Shown piece after piece: positions 1-9,246 of a stretch of DNA of 64,000 nt. Source of the DNA: Diplonema japonicum (taxonomy: Eukaryota; Euglenozoa; Diplonemea; Diplonemida; Diplonemidae); NCBI GenBank assembly GCA_964019335.1, contig OZ025747.1, forward strand, positions 248,001 to 312,000, in the 5' to 3' direction. Numbering within the stretch: the first letter of the stretch is position 1; each line of letters begins with the position of its first letter. Both the position numbers and the translations under genes were made by a program. A model generated the notes under the pieces. The model searched no databases. It saw only the letters and a list, made by a program, of their open reading frames with translations, and was not told the DNA's origin.

Positions 1-69
1 AATCTAAAAAAAAAAAAAAAAAAGTCCCTCCAGGCCAGTGAGAAGGCAGAAAAGGGGAGGGGAAAAAAA

Positions 70-1160
70 ATGACCTTTCTTGTGAGCAATTGGGAGTCCG
101 AATCCGAGCCCGAGGCGGACTGCCAGACGGAGGGGCAACAAGAACCAACATCCCCTGTAGCAGGCACTAAAAGGAAGAGGGAAGATGCAGAGGAAGAATC
201 GGAACAAGAAGAGAAAGAGGACACACAGCCACTAGCAAAGAAGGCCAGAAGGTCTTACATACCTGGCATGTTGATGGGCTTGTGGCGATGGCTGACTAGG
301 CAAACGGAACAAGAGGAAAGTGAAGAGGAAGAAGAAGGAGAAGGAGAAGAACAACAACCAGAGGCAGAGCCTGAGCCCACCCCATACACCGGGAGGGACG
401 GCCTGCTCTGCCTCATGAGGCACTCGACACGTCAAGATGTCAATGGGTTCGAGGCAGCACCCCTTGACCAGTGGCCAGACAAGGTGTGTGCAGATAGATA
501 TCGCGACAAAATATTTCACACAACACGACACAACAGATGCACCGTCCGTACGACCCGCCTATCTCCGACTACGACCTGCCTGCAGAGGCAGGGTTGAAGC
601 TAAAGAAATATAACTTTCAGGTAATAATATAGCGGGCAAACAAAAAAAAAAAAAAAAAGGCAATAGTAAGCTCCCCGTACCGCCGGTGTCTCGAGACGGC
701 TGGGATCGTAGCCCGCACGATAGGAGTTGATGTGGTTCATGTGGACGACAGGCTGGGGGAATGGTGCGTGGAGGTGGCGAGATGCTGCAGAGGTGCTGGC
801 TTGAATGAGATGCCTATGGAACGGCTGTCTGAGGAGGAAGCCGAAAAAGAACTTGGCGGGGGTGGCGTCAGGCTGGGGGAGTGGAACAAAGTAGACATCG
901 GCCTGGCAGACGCTGCAGGGCTCATGGACCGCGTTCATGGCGCTGTGGCTGATATTACTCAGACACACGGCCCCACCAACGTCCTCCTTGTGAGCCATGG
1001 TGATGTTGCCAACAGATGGCTTCCTGAAGCTGAGTACATAGAGGAGTACAGCTACATTAAACTTAACGAATCTGGTTTCGTAGTGCTGAAGTCAAACGAG
1101 GCAGGCACACGGCCCACTGTACTAGACATTGTAGAGAGCCACCTTACCGAAGAGATGTGA
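70..1160 (+). CDS. Histidine phosphatase superfamily (PGAM/UBASH3-like) protein, three exons
   Basis: Exons are 70-483, 537-620 and about 666-1160. The first intron (484-536) is GT-AG. Joined, the exons give a histidine phosphatase: RHSTR with the phospho-acceptor His near residue 116, then RPYDPPISDYDL, SSPYRRCLETAG, a GEW motif, and LLVSHGDV with the second catalytic His. The first 100 or so residues are acidic with two basic clusters (KRKRED, KKARR) that could be nuclear localisation signals. The substrate cannot be told from sequence; UBASH3- and PGAM-type members act on phosphoproteins or small phosphoesters. The second intron is odd: in-frame joining (CAG then GTA AGC TCC) needs removal of 621-665 or 622-666, which is not GT-AG, while the nearest AG (666) would give an immediate stop. 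A sequencing error or a non-canonical intron are both possible. The ATG follows an A8 tract. Confidence 0.8.
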
Positions 1161-1709
1161 CGATGGCTAGGGGGGTGGAGGTGCCCTTGATGTGAGATAT
1201 TTGTTTTATAAAGAGGAATCTTGCTCGGTGTGTTATTATTATTATTTTTTTTTTTTAATTCTTACCCATTACCGTGAAGCTTTTTTTTTTTTTAAAGAAG
1301 TGAGTGCCCCCCTTTTAAAATAAAATAAAAAAAATCACACTTTATCCTAGTTTTGAGGTTTTTTCTTCTTTTTTTTTTCTTTGCAAGGGGAGTTGTTGAG
1401 GACTTTAGAAAAAAAGAAAAAAAAAATAATTGGAAGAATCTCGTCTAGTAGATTTCGTACAGGTTTGTCTTCTCATGTTAACTGAAAACAGATTCTTTAT
1501 GCTCCTGGGTGCCTCCAGGAGCCTGTTTTTTTTAATTCCTTCCCTTGTGCCTGGCCTTGTAGCGGCACTCCTCCTATTTCTTTCGATTCTAAAAAAATAT
1601 AAGAAAATAATTTTTTTTCTTACGTGTTTTTCGGTTAAACTACTCCGGTTTCCACCCCCCCCCCCCCCCCCCCGCACGTTCAATTAACAGTTTCTTTTTT
1701 TTTTTTTCC
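1161..1709. other. Intergenic, homopolymer-rich
   Basis: T-, A- and C-tracts, including a long C tract near 1655, and no reading frame of interest. It ends at the target duplication of the next element. Confidence 0.6.
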
Positions 1710-1715
1710 CTTCTA

Positions 1716-2783
1716 CAGGGCCCCCGGTAAGGTGGGGATAGACCGGCGATGCCGGTCTAAGCAATTCTTTTTGAAAACGCCGCCGATCTACGTGGACCGG
1801 CGAATTTCTAGTACCTGCGGTAGGCCATAAGGAGGCAGGGGTTACCCCTTTTGTGAGGAATTTTTCTCTTTTTATTAATCACGGGGTGTGTGGTTTTAGT
1901 TGCATTGCCTGCACCCACTGAATAATAAACTGCAGAAGAGTTCCCTCTCATTCGGTTCTGTGAACGGGCTGCTTCATGGAGCAATCATGAAGCTCGCTGA
2001 ATCGGCAGCTCATGTCGAGAACCCCCCATGGACGAACTTTTGCGTGTCCCACGGAGTCCAACTCAGTTCCACGGCATCCAGTCTGTACCACGAAAAGGTA
2101 CACAAACTGTACTTCAGCGTTCTGATGAGCCGGAGTTGCAAGCTGCCGGTTTATTCGATCTTGACCATAAAATCTATGCAGGGGACAGGCCCGAAATCGA
2201 AACAGCTAAGCAGTTGGTCGAGCCGCTGCTTCACCACTTAGGCAATCAGTTCTTTATAGAACTTGGCAAAGAGACAAAGGATAAAGTGTGGAAGAGGGTG
2301 CAGCAGCTGAAGCCAGATAACTGGGTTAATGCCGTGCGAGAAGACATCAGTCTAGTGGTGACTGAGCTTGTCAAGACACCATCGGGAGACTCTAGAGGGC
2401 TCTTTCCTAAGCCCTGCATCGATAGAGTTCTTCTTGCTGCTATCCGCAATTCCCTGCTCTACAACCTGAGAAACTGAACTGTCTATTGGTGATAAGCACG
2501 GAGGGGGCAGATGTTCCGAGTGAAGACCTCATCAGTTGCGTCATAAGACGGTTTCATGATATGCCGACAAGCAGACGGCATGTGAACCTTACTGAGGCTG
2601 AGTTTCTGGAGGAGTAGCACAAACGTTCAGGGAGAAAAAAAAAAGTGTTCAAGCCTACGAGAGGCCCAATTAACGTTCACCCCTATTTTTTTTCTTTTTT
2701 TTTGAAAAAAAAAGGGTCTAAAAATCGGCCAAAAAGCACCGCAGGTCTATCGAAAAAAAACCCATTTTGAACCGGGGGCCCTG
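1716..2783. mobile_element. TIR transposable element, 1068 bp, with 6-bp target duplication
   Basis: Perfect 13-bp terminal inverted repeats are seen: CAGGGCCCCCGGT at 1716-1728 and its complement at 2771-2783. A second inverted pair lies further in (GATAGACCGGCGATGC at 1737-1752 against 2736-2751, two mismatches). The element is flanked directly by CTTCTA at 1710-1715 and 2784-2789, a 6-bp target-site duplication. A 7-bp hairpin (GACCGGC/GCCGGTC) sits at 1741-1757. It carries only a broken reading frame and no recognisable transposase, so it is probably non-autonomous. The superfamily cannot be assigned; a 6-bp duplication is uncommon among cut-and-paste families. Confidence 0.75.
2028..2617 (+). 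pseudogene. Frameshifted reading frame inside the TIR element, unknown origin
   Basis: An open frame of about 149 codons (2028-2477) is rich in helical, charged sequence (for example ETAKQLVEPLLHHLGNQFF). It appears to continue after a frame change near 2466-2475 as a segment containing CVIRRFHDMPTSRRHVNLT and ending at 2617. The upstream frames in the element are also broken. I recognise no domain. It may be a captured host fragment or a relic of an element-encoded protein. It should not be treated as functional. Confidence 0.4.
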
Positions 2784-3064
2784 CTTCTACAGCGGGTGGA
2801 AAAAATATACAACTATGAGCCCCAGAGGACGCTCACGAAGGGCTACCAAAAAGGGCAAAAAAAAAAAAATTCCTCCCACAAAATAGTTTTCCTCTTTTTC
2901 TCCCTCACCTTGTTAAAAAAAAAAAATGTAGCTTTCTGTTTTTTTTTTTTTCTTCTTCTTCTTTCTTGCCCTGTTATTTTTATTAGCTCCCCCTTTGCCA
3001 ATTTTCCTTTTTTTTTCCCCAAGAAATCTATAGAATAAAAAAAAAGGGGGGGAGAGAGAAAGAA

Positions 3065-3430
3065 ATGGATCTCGATAGCCTACTTAAATACCAGTTTATA
3101 TACTTCCTGTTCGGGCTTGGGTTCAACGTATTCAATGCAATCCACATGGCCCGTGGAGGGAAGCAGTACTCTCCCACCCCACCCAAGGTAGGTGGTGTCA
3201 CCATGTCCTTGTATGGGCTATCGTTGTTGCTTGGCTTATACAGGCACATGCCAGCTTACAAAGCATGCATGTGTTTGTTTATTGTGGTTCTTGGTGTGTT
3301 TGCTGTGGGCAACAACCTGAGAAACTTCAGCAAGATCAAGCAGCTCTACCTGTCCATTGTCACGTACGCAGCAGGCACAGGGATGAACGCGTGTGGCATG
3401 GTGCTCAACATAATGGCGCTGGGGTACTAA
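3065..3430 (+). CDS. Small predicted four-helix membrane protein
   Basis: A 121-residue protein with four hydrophobic segments at about residues 9-30, 47-64, 68-87 and 93-120, joined by short loops (ARGGKQYSPTPP between the first two). There is no cleavable signal peptide. The hydrophobic pattern is regular and the ATG follows an A/G-rich leader, so it looks like a real gene rather than chance. I do not recognise the family. The last residues (ALGY) are followed by a stop and then A/G tracts. It probably sits in an internal membrane or the plasma membrane. Confidence 0.6.
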   Translation: MDLDSLLKYQFIYFLFGLGFNVFNAIHMARGGKQYSPTPPKVGGVTMSLYGLSLLLGLYRHMPAYKACMCLFIVVLGVFAVGNNLRNFSKIKQLYLSIVTYAAGTGMNACGMVLNIMALGY

Positions 3431-3619
3431 AAAAAAAAAAAGAAAAAAAAGGGGGGGGGTAAACGTTTAATGTGGTAATTTTTTTTGTTTCCGAGTGGAA
3501 GAAAATGTTTTTTTTCTTGTTGTTATCCTTTTTTTCTGTTCGTTCCGTTGTCACGTCATGCCCACCACAGACGGGGGCTCGAGAAGGACCCCCCCCCCCC
3601 CCCCCCCCCCTACCAACAA

Positions 3620-3800
3620 TGGAATGGATCGTCGGGAAGGAAGGAACTCTTTCGAAGTGAAAAAAATGCAGCAGCTCCTGGGAAAGATGGCAGAGACACT
3701 TACATACTTGCATACAAGGGCGTGAATAGTTGAGTGAGTTGGTTCTCCGTCTCGGCAGGTAGGTAAGAAGCCCTTCGGCATGAAAGTGGTAAAGCACGAC
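3620..3800 (+). pseudogene. Scrambled fragments of the neighbouring kinase gene
   Basis: Three short stretches match the intact kinase gene downstream but in shuffled order. 3632-3715 matches about 4632-4715 (the segment before the HRD loop, with LTYLH preserved). 3730-3757 matches about 5040-5067 (end of the kinase domain). 3768-3794 matches about 4414-4440 (the PFAMKVVK lysine region). Stops and frame breaks make it non-functional. It points to local duplication and rearrangement of a kinase-LRR family. Confidence 0.65.
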
Positions 3801-3878
3801 AAGAAAGGACAATGTATGCACACACTGTGTCGTGCCTTGTGAGCCACTGTCGGGAGCTTCAGCAGTGGTGTACGCTCT

Positions 3879-3924
<46 letters not shown>

Positions 3925-3964
3925 CTATTCACCTGCGGGTGTACTTTGAACTCTCGAGAGGTGG

Positions 3965-4114
3965 CTTCATCGCTGATGAGTCCCTAGGCCTGTACAAAGC
4001 CTCTTGTTAGTTCCGCGGTCCGGTGGGAAGGGACGAAACCGCATTGCAGAGCGTTAGCAAAAGGACCCGAGATGTGGCCAAAAACCCGCTCCGATCGGCA
4101 ATGGGTTCATGGGG
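3965..4114 (+). ncRNA. Candidate type I hammerhead ribozyme, imperfect
   Basis: The conserved core CTGATGA (3973-3979) is followed by stem II GTCCC (3980-3984) pairing perfectly with GGGAC (4030-4034), then directly by GAAA (4035-4038). Stem III can form between 4039-4047 and 4098-4105 (8 bp with one bulged G), leaving GTT as the cleavage triplet (4105-4107). Stem I can form between 3965-3972 and 4108-4114 (7 bp, two G-U pairs, one bulged C). The stem II loop (about 45 nt) contains its own AGGC/GCCT hairpin. Core and stem II are exact; the bulges in stems I and III and the less favoured GUU triplet mean it may be decayed or a chance resemblance. Confidence 0.35.
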
Positions 4115-4314
4115 AGCGGCGGGACGGTTCGGAGCATCGCTTTTCAATGGTTTCAGGAGTGCGAGGACAATCTTCTTTTTCCAAGAAGCTGTACCTGTAT
4201 GGTTCCCCTCCCCCTTTTTTTTTTAAATTACTAGAAATGGTCTTATCTTCTTTCTTCGTTCCGCTGCCGTACCACACTCACAGTAAGGTATTTTGAAAAA
4301 GCAAGCCGTCAGCA

Positions 4315-7044
4315 ATGCAACAGTCATGGAACCTCTTGAAGTACACGCAACAGGACCACCTCGGGTCCGGTGGGCAAGGCTCGGTGTACAAGGCAATGAG
4401 AGAGGTGGACAACAAACCCTTCGCCATGAAAGTGGTTAAGGCAGCAACAGAGGAAGCCCACCGCAGCAACGTGCGCGAGGTGCAGAACATGCTGAATTTA
4501 AATCACAAGAACGTGGTCCCTTGTGTGGACTACTACGCGAAAAAGAAGCAACTGGGACAGGACCCCGTCGTCATGGAGTGGCAGCTCCACATCGTGATGC
4601 CCCTGTACAAGGGTGACCTCCAAGCACTCATCGAGAAGGAAGGACCTCTTTCGAAAAATGCAGCGGCGAAGCTTCTGCATGAGATGGCAGAGGCGCTTAC
4701 ATACTTACACGACAAGGGTGTGATCCACAGAGACGTGAAACCACAGAACATTATGCTGACAAGCAGCGACCCAACGGCTCAATTCATCCTGGCAGACCTC
4801 GGAGTGTCGAAAACCGTTACTTCTGCTGACAGCATAGTAGGCACACCTGCTTTCATGGCACCTGACTACGAACACGGTCCTTACAGCAACAAGGTGGACA
4901 TGTGGGCACTCGGAGCAACTGTGTGCTACGCCGTTCTCAACGAGGAGCTGAGAGACCGCTTCCTGAGATATCTAAGGGTGAACCGCGACCTTGTGATGAG
5001 AGAGCTGCGCGCCACTCTTCCAAGGCTTATCGGCGAACAGTTGAGTGAGTTGGTGCTCCGCCTCTTCTCTATCAACCCTTCGGAACGCCCCACCTCCGAA
5101 GAAGTGCTGATTCTAACTTCTCCAGAACCGCCTCAGAATGTAGAAAGCCGCACTTCCATAGTGCTTGCGGCTCTTGCAACCGTTGGCGGAGAAGAAAGGA
5201 GTAAAATGATAACCATAGCAGTGGGAGCGGGTGTGGACAAGGTGAAGACAGCGGCGGAGCTGGAGTATGGGGTGGGGATACGCAGGATGGAGGTCTTCAA
5301 CAACGACTTAGCGATGTTCGTGGACGCTGACAGCAGGACTGTGTTCCAGAACAAGGGGAAGGTGAGGGTGTTCCTAGTGGATACAGAAGGCCGGCAACAA
5401 GACCAAATAGAAATAAGACACGACAGGCTTGGCTCACTCGAATCAATGGAGGAACCTCCACCATGCCTGGTGATCGACTTCACAGGGGTTGCTTTGGTGG
5501 ATATGAATGCCGAGCACGTAGCTCTCGTGGAGAACTTTGAAAGCGTGAAGCTGAAAGGGGTCATCGGGAACGTGGCGGATAGATTCCTGAACATGAGTAG
5601 CACCGCGCAACTGAAGCACCTGAGCATCGAACTGGTCTCTTCCATCCGCATAGGGAAAAAATTTTTGTACCGTTGTGAAAGCTTGCTCACGGTGACATTC
5701 ACTGGGACGGGGTGTGTCACGAGTTTGGGAAACGATGCCTTTCTGGAGTGCAGTGCTCTGCAGAATGTCGACCTAAGCCGTTTCGGTGGTGTCACCGCCA
5801 TCCGTGAGGGATTCTTGCGTGAGTGTCAATCCCTGCGTACCCTCGACCTGAGCGTGTTTGCTAATGTAACTTCCATCGGGAACGACTTCCTGTCAGGGTG
5901 CCGTGATTTGGATGTCGTGAGCTTTCGCGTGTTTTCCAAGGTCACCAAGATCTGCAATAGGTTCATGAGGCGATGCGAGACGATTCAGAGCATCGATTTC
6001 AATGGTTTCACCAACGTGATTACAATCGGCGATGGGTTCTTAGAGGAGTGCAAGGAGCTCGAGTCCGTAAACTTGAGCGCATTTGGTAAGGTCATCAACA
6101 TCGGGGGAACCTTCATGTCGAAGTGCAGCTGCCTGCAGACGATCGACCTGAGCGCCTTTGCGAACCTCACTGCTGTCAGCCCGTACTTTTTATGGGGGTG
6201 TGAGAGGCTGCACAACGTCGACATCAGCGGTTTCAACAAAGTTGCTGAGATCAACTCCAACTTCCTTTACGAGTGCAGATCGTTGTGCAACGTTGAGATG
6301 GGCTCATTCAAGAACGTGACTCGGATCGATGACCACTTCTTGGCGAGGTGCGAGATGCTGCAGACCATTGATTTGAGCGCGTTAACCAAGGTAGCTAACG
6401 TCGGGCACAATTTTTTAGCCGACTGTGAGAGCCTGCGTGAAGTTGACTTGAAAGTGTTGGGGAGGATCACCAAGATCGATAAGAGTTGGTTGTCTGGGTG
6501 CAAAAGGCTGCAAAGCGTCGATTTGAGCGGGTTCACAGAGGTGACTAGGATCGACGAATATTTTTTGCGATCATGCGAGGCCCTGCAGAGCGTCGATTTG
6601 AGCTCGTTGACCAACGTCACTGTCATAGGCAGGGGTTTCTTGGAAAGGTGCGATTCGATGCGTGAGGTTGATTTGCGTGCTTTCACCAACGTTACCATTG
6701 TCGATGATTCGTTCTTAGAGGCCTGCATAAACCTGAAGCGGGTCGACTTGCGCGCGTTCACTAACGTCACCGCAGTTGGAAGCAGGTTCCTCTCGGAGTG
6801 CACCGCTCTCTCAGCGGTCGACCTGGGCCCCTTGGGAAGGGTGACCCAGATCGGCTATTCCTTCTTGAGTGGCTGCACGGCGCTGAAGGTAGTTGATTTG
6901 CGTGGGCTTGAGAAAGTTACAAAGATAGGTAGTCACCTCTTGGATGACTGCGCGGGGCTGCAAGCCATCGACGTGAATACAAATTTCTCGCTGGACGACT
7001 TCCCGTCCTCTCTGATTGGAGTTGTGAGGGTCGCCTCCTCTTGA
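4315..7044 (+). CDS. Protein kinase with 18 tandem LRR_5/BspA-type repeats
   Basis: A 909-residue single-exon protein. Residues 1-265 form a protein kinase: Gly loop GSGGQGSVY, lysine in FAMKVVK (about K39), catalytic loop IHRDVKPQN, DLG in place of DFG, and GTPAFMAPD in the activation segment. These residues are compatible with activity, probably Ser/Thr-specific. Residues of about 270-425 are a linker without recognised domain. Residues of about 432-890 hold 18 repeats of 24 residues with the pattern L-x-x-V-D-L-S-x-F-x-x-V-T-x-I-x-x-x-F-L-x-x-C, typical of BspA-like leucine-rich repeats. No signal peptide or membrane helix is seen, so it is cytosolic; the LRR half probably binds a ligand or scaffold. 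Broken relatives lie just upstream at 3620-3800. Confidence 0.85.
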   Translation: MQQSWNLLKYTQQDHLGSGGQGSVYKAMREVDNKPFAMKVVKAATEEAHRSNVREVQNMLNLNHKNVVPCVDYYAKKKQLGQDPVVMEWQLHIVMPLYKGDLQALIEKEGPLSKNAAAKLLHEMAEALTYLHDKGVIHRDVKPQNIMLTSSDPTAQFILADLGVSKTVTSADSIVGTPAFMAPDYEHGPYSNKVDMWALGATVCYAVLNEELRDRFLRYLRVNRDLVMRELRATLPRLIGEQLSELVLRLFSINPSERPTSEEVLILTSPEPPQNVESRTSIVLAALATVGGEERSKMITIAVGAGVDKVKTAAELEYGVGIRRMEVFNNDLAMFVDADSRTVFQNKGKVRVFLVDTEGRQQDQIEIRHDRLGSLESMEEPPPCLVIDFTGVALVDMNAEHVALVENFESVKLKGVIGNVADRFLNMSSTAQLKHLSIELVSSIRIGKKFLYRCESLLTVTFTGTGCVTSLGNDAFLECSALQNVDLSRFGGVTAIREGFLRECQSLRTLDLSVFANVTSIGNDFLSGCRDLDVVSFRVFSKVTKICNRFMRRCETIQSIDFNGFTNVITIGDGFLEECKELESVNLSAFGKVINIGGTFMSKCSCLQTIDLSAFANLTAVSPYFLWGCERLHNVDISGFNKVAEINSNFLYECRSLCNVEMGSFKNVTRIDDHFLARCEMLQTIDLSALTKVANVGHNFLADCESLREVDLKVLGRITKIDKSWLSGCKRLQSVDLSGFTEVTRIDEYFLRSCEALQSVDLSSLTNVTVIGRGFLERCDSMREVDLRAFTNVTIVDDSFLEACINLKRVDLRAFTNVTAVGSRFLSECTALSAVDLGPLGRVTQIGYSFLSGCTALKVVDLRGLEKVTKIGSHLLDDCAGLQAIDVNTNFSLDDFPSSLIGVVRVASS

Positions 7045-7251
7045 AGAAAAGATTATGAATCTTTATTAAACGTAATGTTCATTTTTTTTTTTTTTTTTTT
7101 TTTTTTTTTAGCCATGTTCTGAAACGTTTAGCTCCCTGGTCGTTGCAATGGCCTATAGGGAGGTATTTGCACGATTCAGTTTACAGTATAGTTTTTTTCT
7201 TTTTTCTTTTTCTTTTTTCTCTCTTGCCTCTCCCCTCCAACAAAAAAGGAA

Positions 7252-7451
7252 NNNNNNNNNNNNNNNNNNNNNNNNNNNNNNNNNNNNNNNNNNNNNNNNN
7301 NNNNNNNNNNNNNNNNNNNNNNNNNNNNNNNNNNNNNNNNNNNNNNNNNNNNNNNNNNNNNNNNNNNNNNNNNNNNNNNNNNNNNNNNNNNNNNNNNNNN
7401 NNNNNNNNNNNNNNNNNNNNNNNNNNNNNNNNNNNNNNNNNNNNNNNNNNN
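7252..7451. other. Assembly gap (200 N)
   Basis: Exactly 200 unknown bases, probably a placeholder length. It separates the kinase gene from the decayed transposon, so the left end of that transposon is not visible. Confidence 0.95.
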
Positions 7452-8099
7452 TTTACTTAAGGGGGGGTAGCAGCTCCCACCACGTTTGCCTGGAAGGGCT
7501 TTATTCCTTGTGCTGAGCCAAAATGTCACCCTGCGTGGCAGTTTGAATTTTTCTTCCCCTTTCAATGCACCAACAAACAGCACCCACGGGATCTTTAACT
7601 TCTCATAAACCCGTACTTCTTTCGTCAGATTGACCAGTTCGACTACCCAAGGCACGTTGAGCAGCTGGCTTGTGAGGGGCCCAACTTTGGTGCTGACACC
7701 CCCGGCCAGCTCACCCCCGAGATAAACTCCTTACACCGGGCCAGTACAAACCCCCGAAAGCATCTTGGCGGCCTCTGCCTCGGTCAGAAGACGGCAGCAA
7801 CAGGTTCAACAGAGCCCCCGGTTTCTTCCAAACGGAAATACTGGACGTTGCTATTCCACCCTACCACACCCTGGCCGCCGCGACGCCGTGATAGCTGCGT
7901 ATCGCCCAATACGGGATTTAGCATCCTTCGGGGGCTGAAAGATTTTTGCTTGAGTCGATAGGTAAACGGGCTTGGTGAGCCTATCCCAGCACAACAAATA
8001 TGCACCTATGCAGAAGGGCTGCTGTGCGCCAATCCAGCCCGAAAGACAGACCTGGTAGACTTTGGTGGGGCACTGTCCTTTTCCACTGGCTAGGCTGAC

Positions 8100-8755
8100 A
8101 AAATTTTGCAGCAAGAAAGACAAAAGCCGCAAGCCACCTCCGGAAAGCCCGGAAACGAGAAGGACAACGAGAAGGCACGCTGTTTCACCATGGAATTCAG
8201 GTCCATATTCGACACCCATAAAGTAAGGCCGGAATTGGTCTGGAATACGGGGTTAAAACCAAAACAAAAAGGGGTGCTAAGGTCGTAAAAGTCCGTGGCT
8301 TGGGGGACAAAACGGGCTATAACCGAACAGCTGGCTGTTTCCTTGGCTGGATGGTTAAATACAAAGGCAAAGCGGAAACGCAACCGGCAGGGATTATCCG
8401 TGCCCCGGTCAAGCACCCGCCCACCGAATGGAGCCTAACGGCATCGCCCAATCATTGGGCTAATTATGATACTCGGTATCTGGGTTACGGAGCTGTTTCT
8501 TCCTTTTTGCTATAAATCATCGATTCCCATGGTTTTGCCGAACGGGCCGATTCTGCTGCTTGTCGGCGACCACAACTCTCACACGACCTATGCCTATGGG
8601 TTCGTAGAGTGGTTCGCAGGCGCAAACGTGCACATTGCTTTTGTCCCCCTGGGCTCACCTACATGGTTCAACCGATGGATATTGGGTTGAACGCAGCTGT
8701 AAAGCATCTATTAAGAAAGGTAGTAGGCCACACGAAGGCTCGACAAGCTTAATTG
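8100..8755 (+). pseudogene. DDE_1 (pogo/Tigger-like) transposase pseudogene
   Basis: In shifting forward frames the segment shows the landmarks of pogo-family DDE endonucleases. PELVWNTGLKPK stands where intact members have an N-x-D-E-T-G-L motif, so the first catalytic Asp is lost. GPILLLVGDHNSH matches the second catalytic block, and VQPMDIGLNAAVKHLL matches the third (QPLD) block. At least three frame changes are needed, one of them at the C5 tract near 8645. It is inactive. These transposases cut DNA at TA-flanked inverted repeats. Confidence 0.7.
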
Positions 8756-8889
8756 CCTCAGGGGCAGCAAGGGAGGACAAAGATGCAGAAAGGGAACCCT
8801 GGGGGTTTCTTCGCGCGGTTGCCGTTTGCAGCCCTGGCCAGTATGTAGGTGGTAGTGGACCAGGCCCCCTGACGGCCTTACCTAAAAAA

Positions 8890-8954
8890 AATTCCCGGAC
8901 GGAAAAATTCCCGGACGCCAAAAAAACTCGGACATTTTTCCGTCCGGGAGTTTT
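8890..8954. repeat. Foldback hairpin at the end of the transposon remnant
   Basis: CCCGGACGGAAAAA at 8894-8907 pairs perfectly with 8935-8948, and pairing extends outwards with mismatches. The loop contains a further CCCGGACG copy. The right arm, read in reverse complement, ends GGAAAAATGTC, resembling the inner part of the TIR of the element at 60949-61973. Confidence 0.6.
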
Positions 8955-8967
8955 TCGTTTTACAGTA

Positions 8968-9000
<33 letters not shown>

Positions 9001-9246
9001 CAATTCAAGTATCAACGAGCACTCCTTCTACCTCGTACCGCGGCGTGTACCTGTCTTCGATCATCCTTTGATGTCACGTAAGCCGGAGGTGACCCCAGCA
9101 CGAAATGGGTATCGACACTGTTGCCCTGGTGAATTCTTTGTTCAAATTAAAGACTAAAAAAAAAAAAAAAAAAAAAAAACCAGACGTGTAAAGGGGTTGG
9201 GGAGAGAGGGGAGAGAAGATTTAAAAAAAAAAAAAAAAAAAAAAAA

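Larger units (their letters stand above)
7452..8954 (+). mobile_element. Remnant of a pogo/CENP-B-type DNA transposon
   Basis: This stretch is less homopolymer-rich than the surrounding spacers and has no intact gene. Its right part (8100-8755) encodes a broken DDE transposase, and it ends in a strong hairpin at 8890-8954. From 7452 to about 8090 I see only short open stretches in several frames and recognise nothing in them. The left boundary is hidden by the gap, so TIRs and target duplication cannot be checked. Confidence 0.6.

Noticed and set aside
2124-2210. A second CTGATGA with nearby GAAA (hammerhead-like)
   Set aside because: No complementary stem II and it lies in a former coding frame; chance match.
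7452-8954. Bacterial contamination as the source of the less repetitive stretch after the gap
   Set aside because: The recognisable blocks are of eukaryotic pogo/CENP-B transposase type, with decay typical of a resident transposon.
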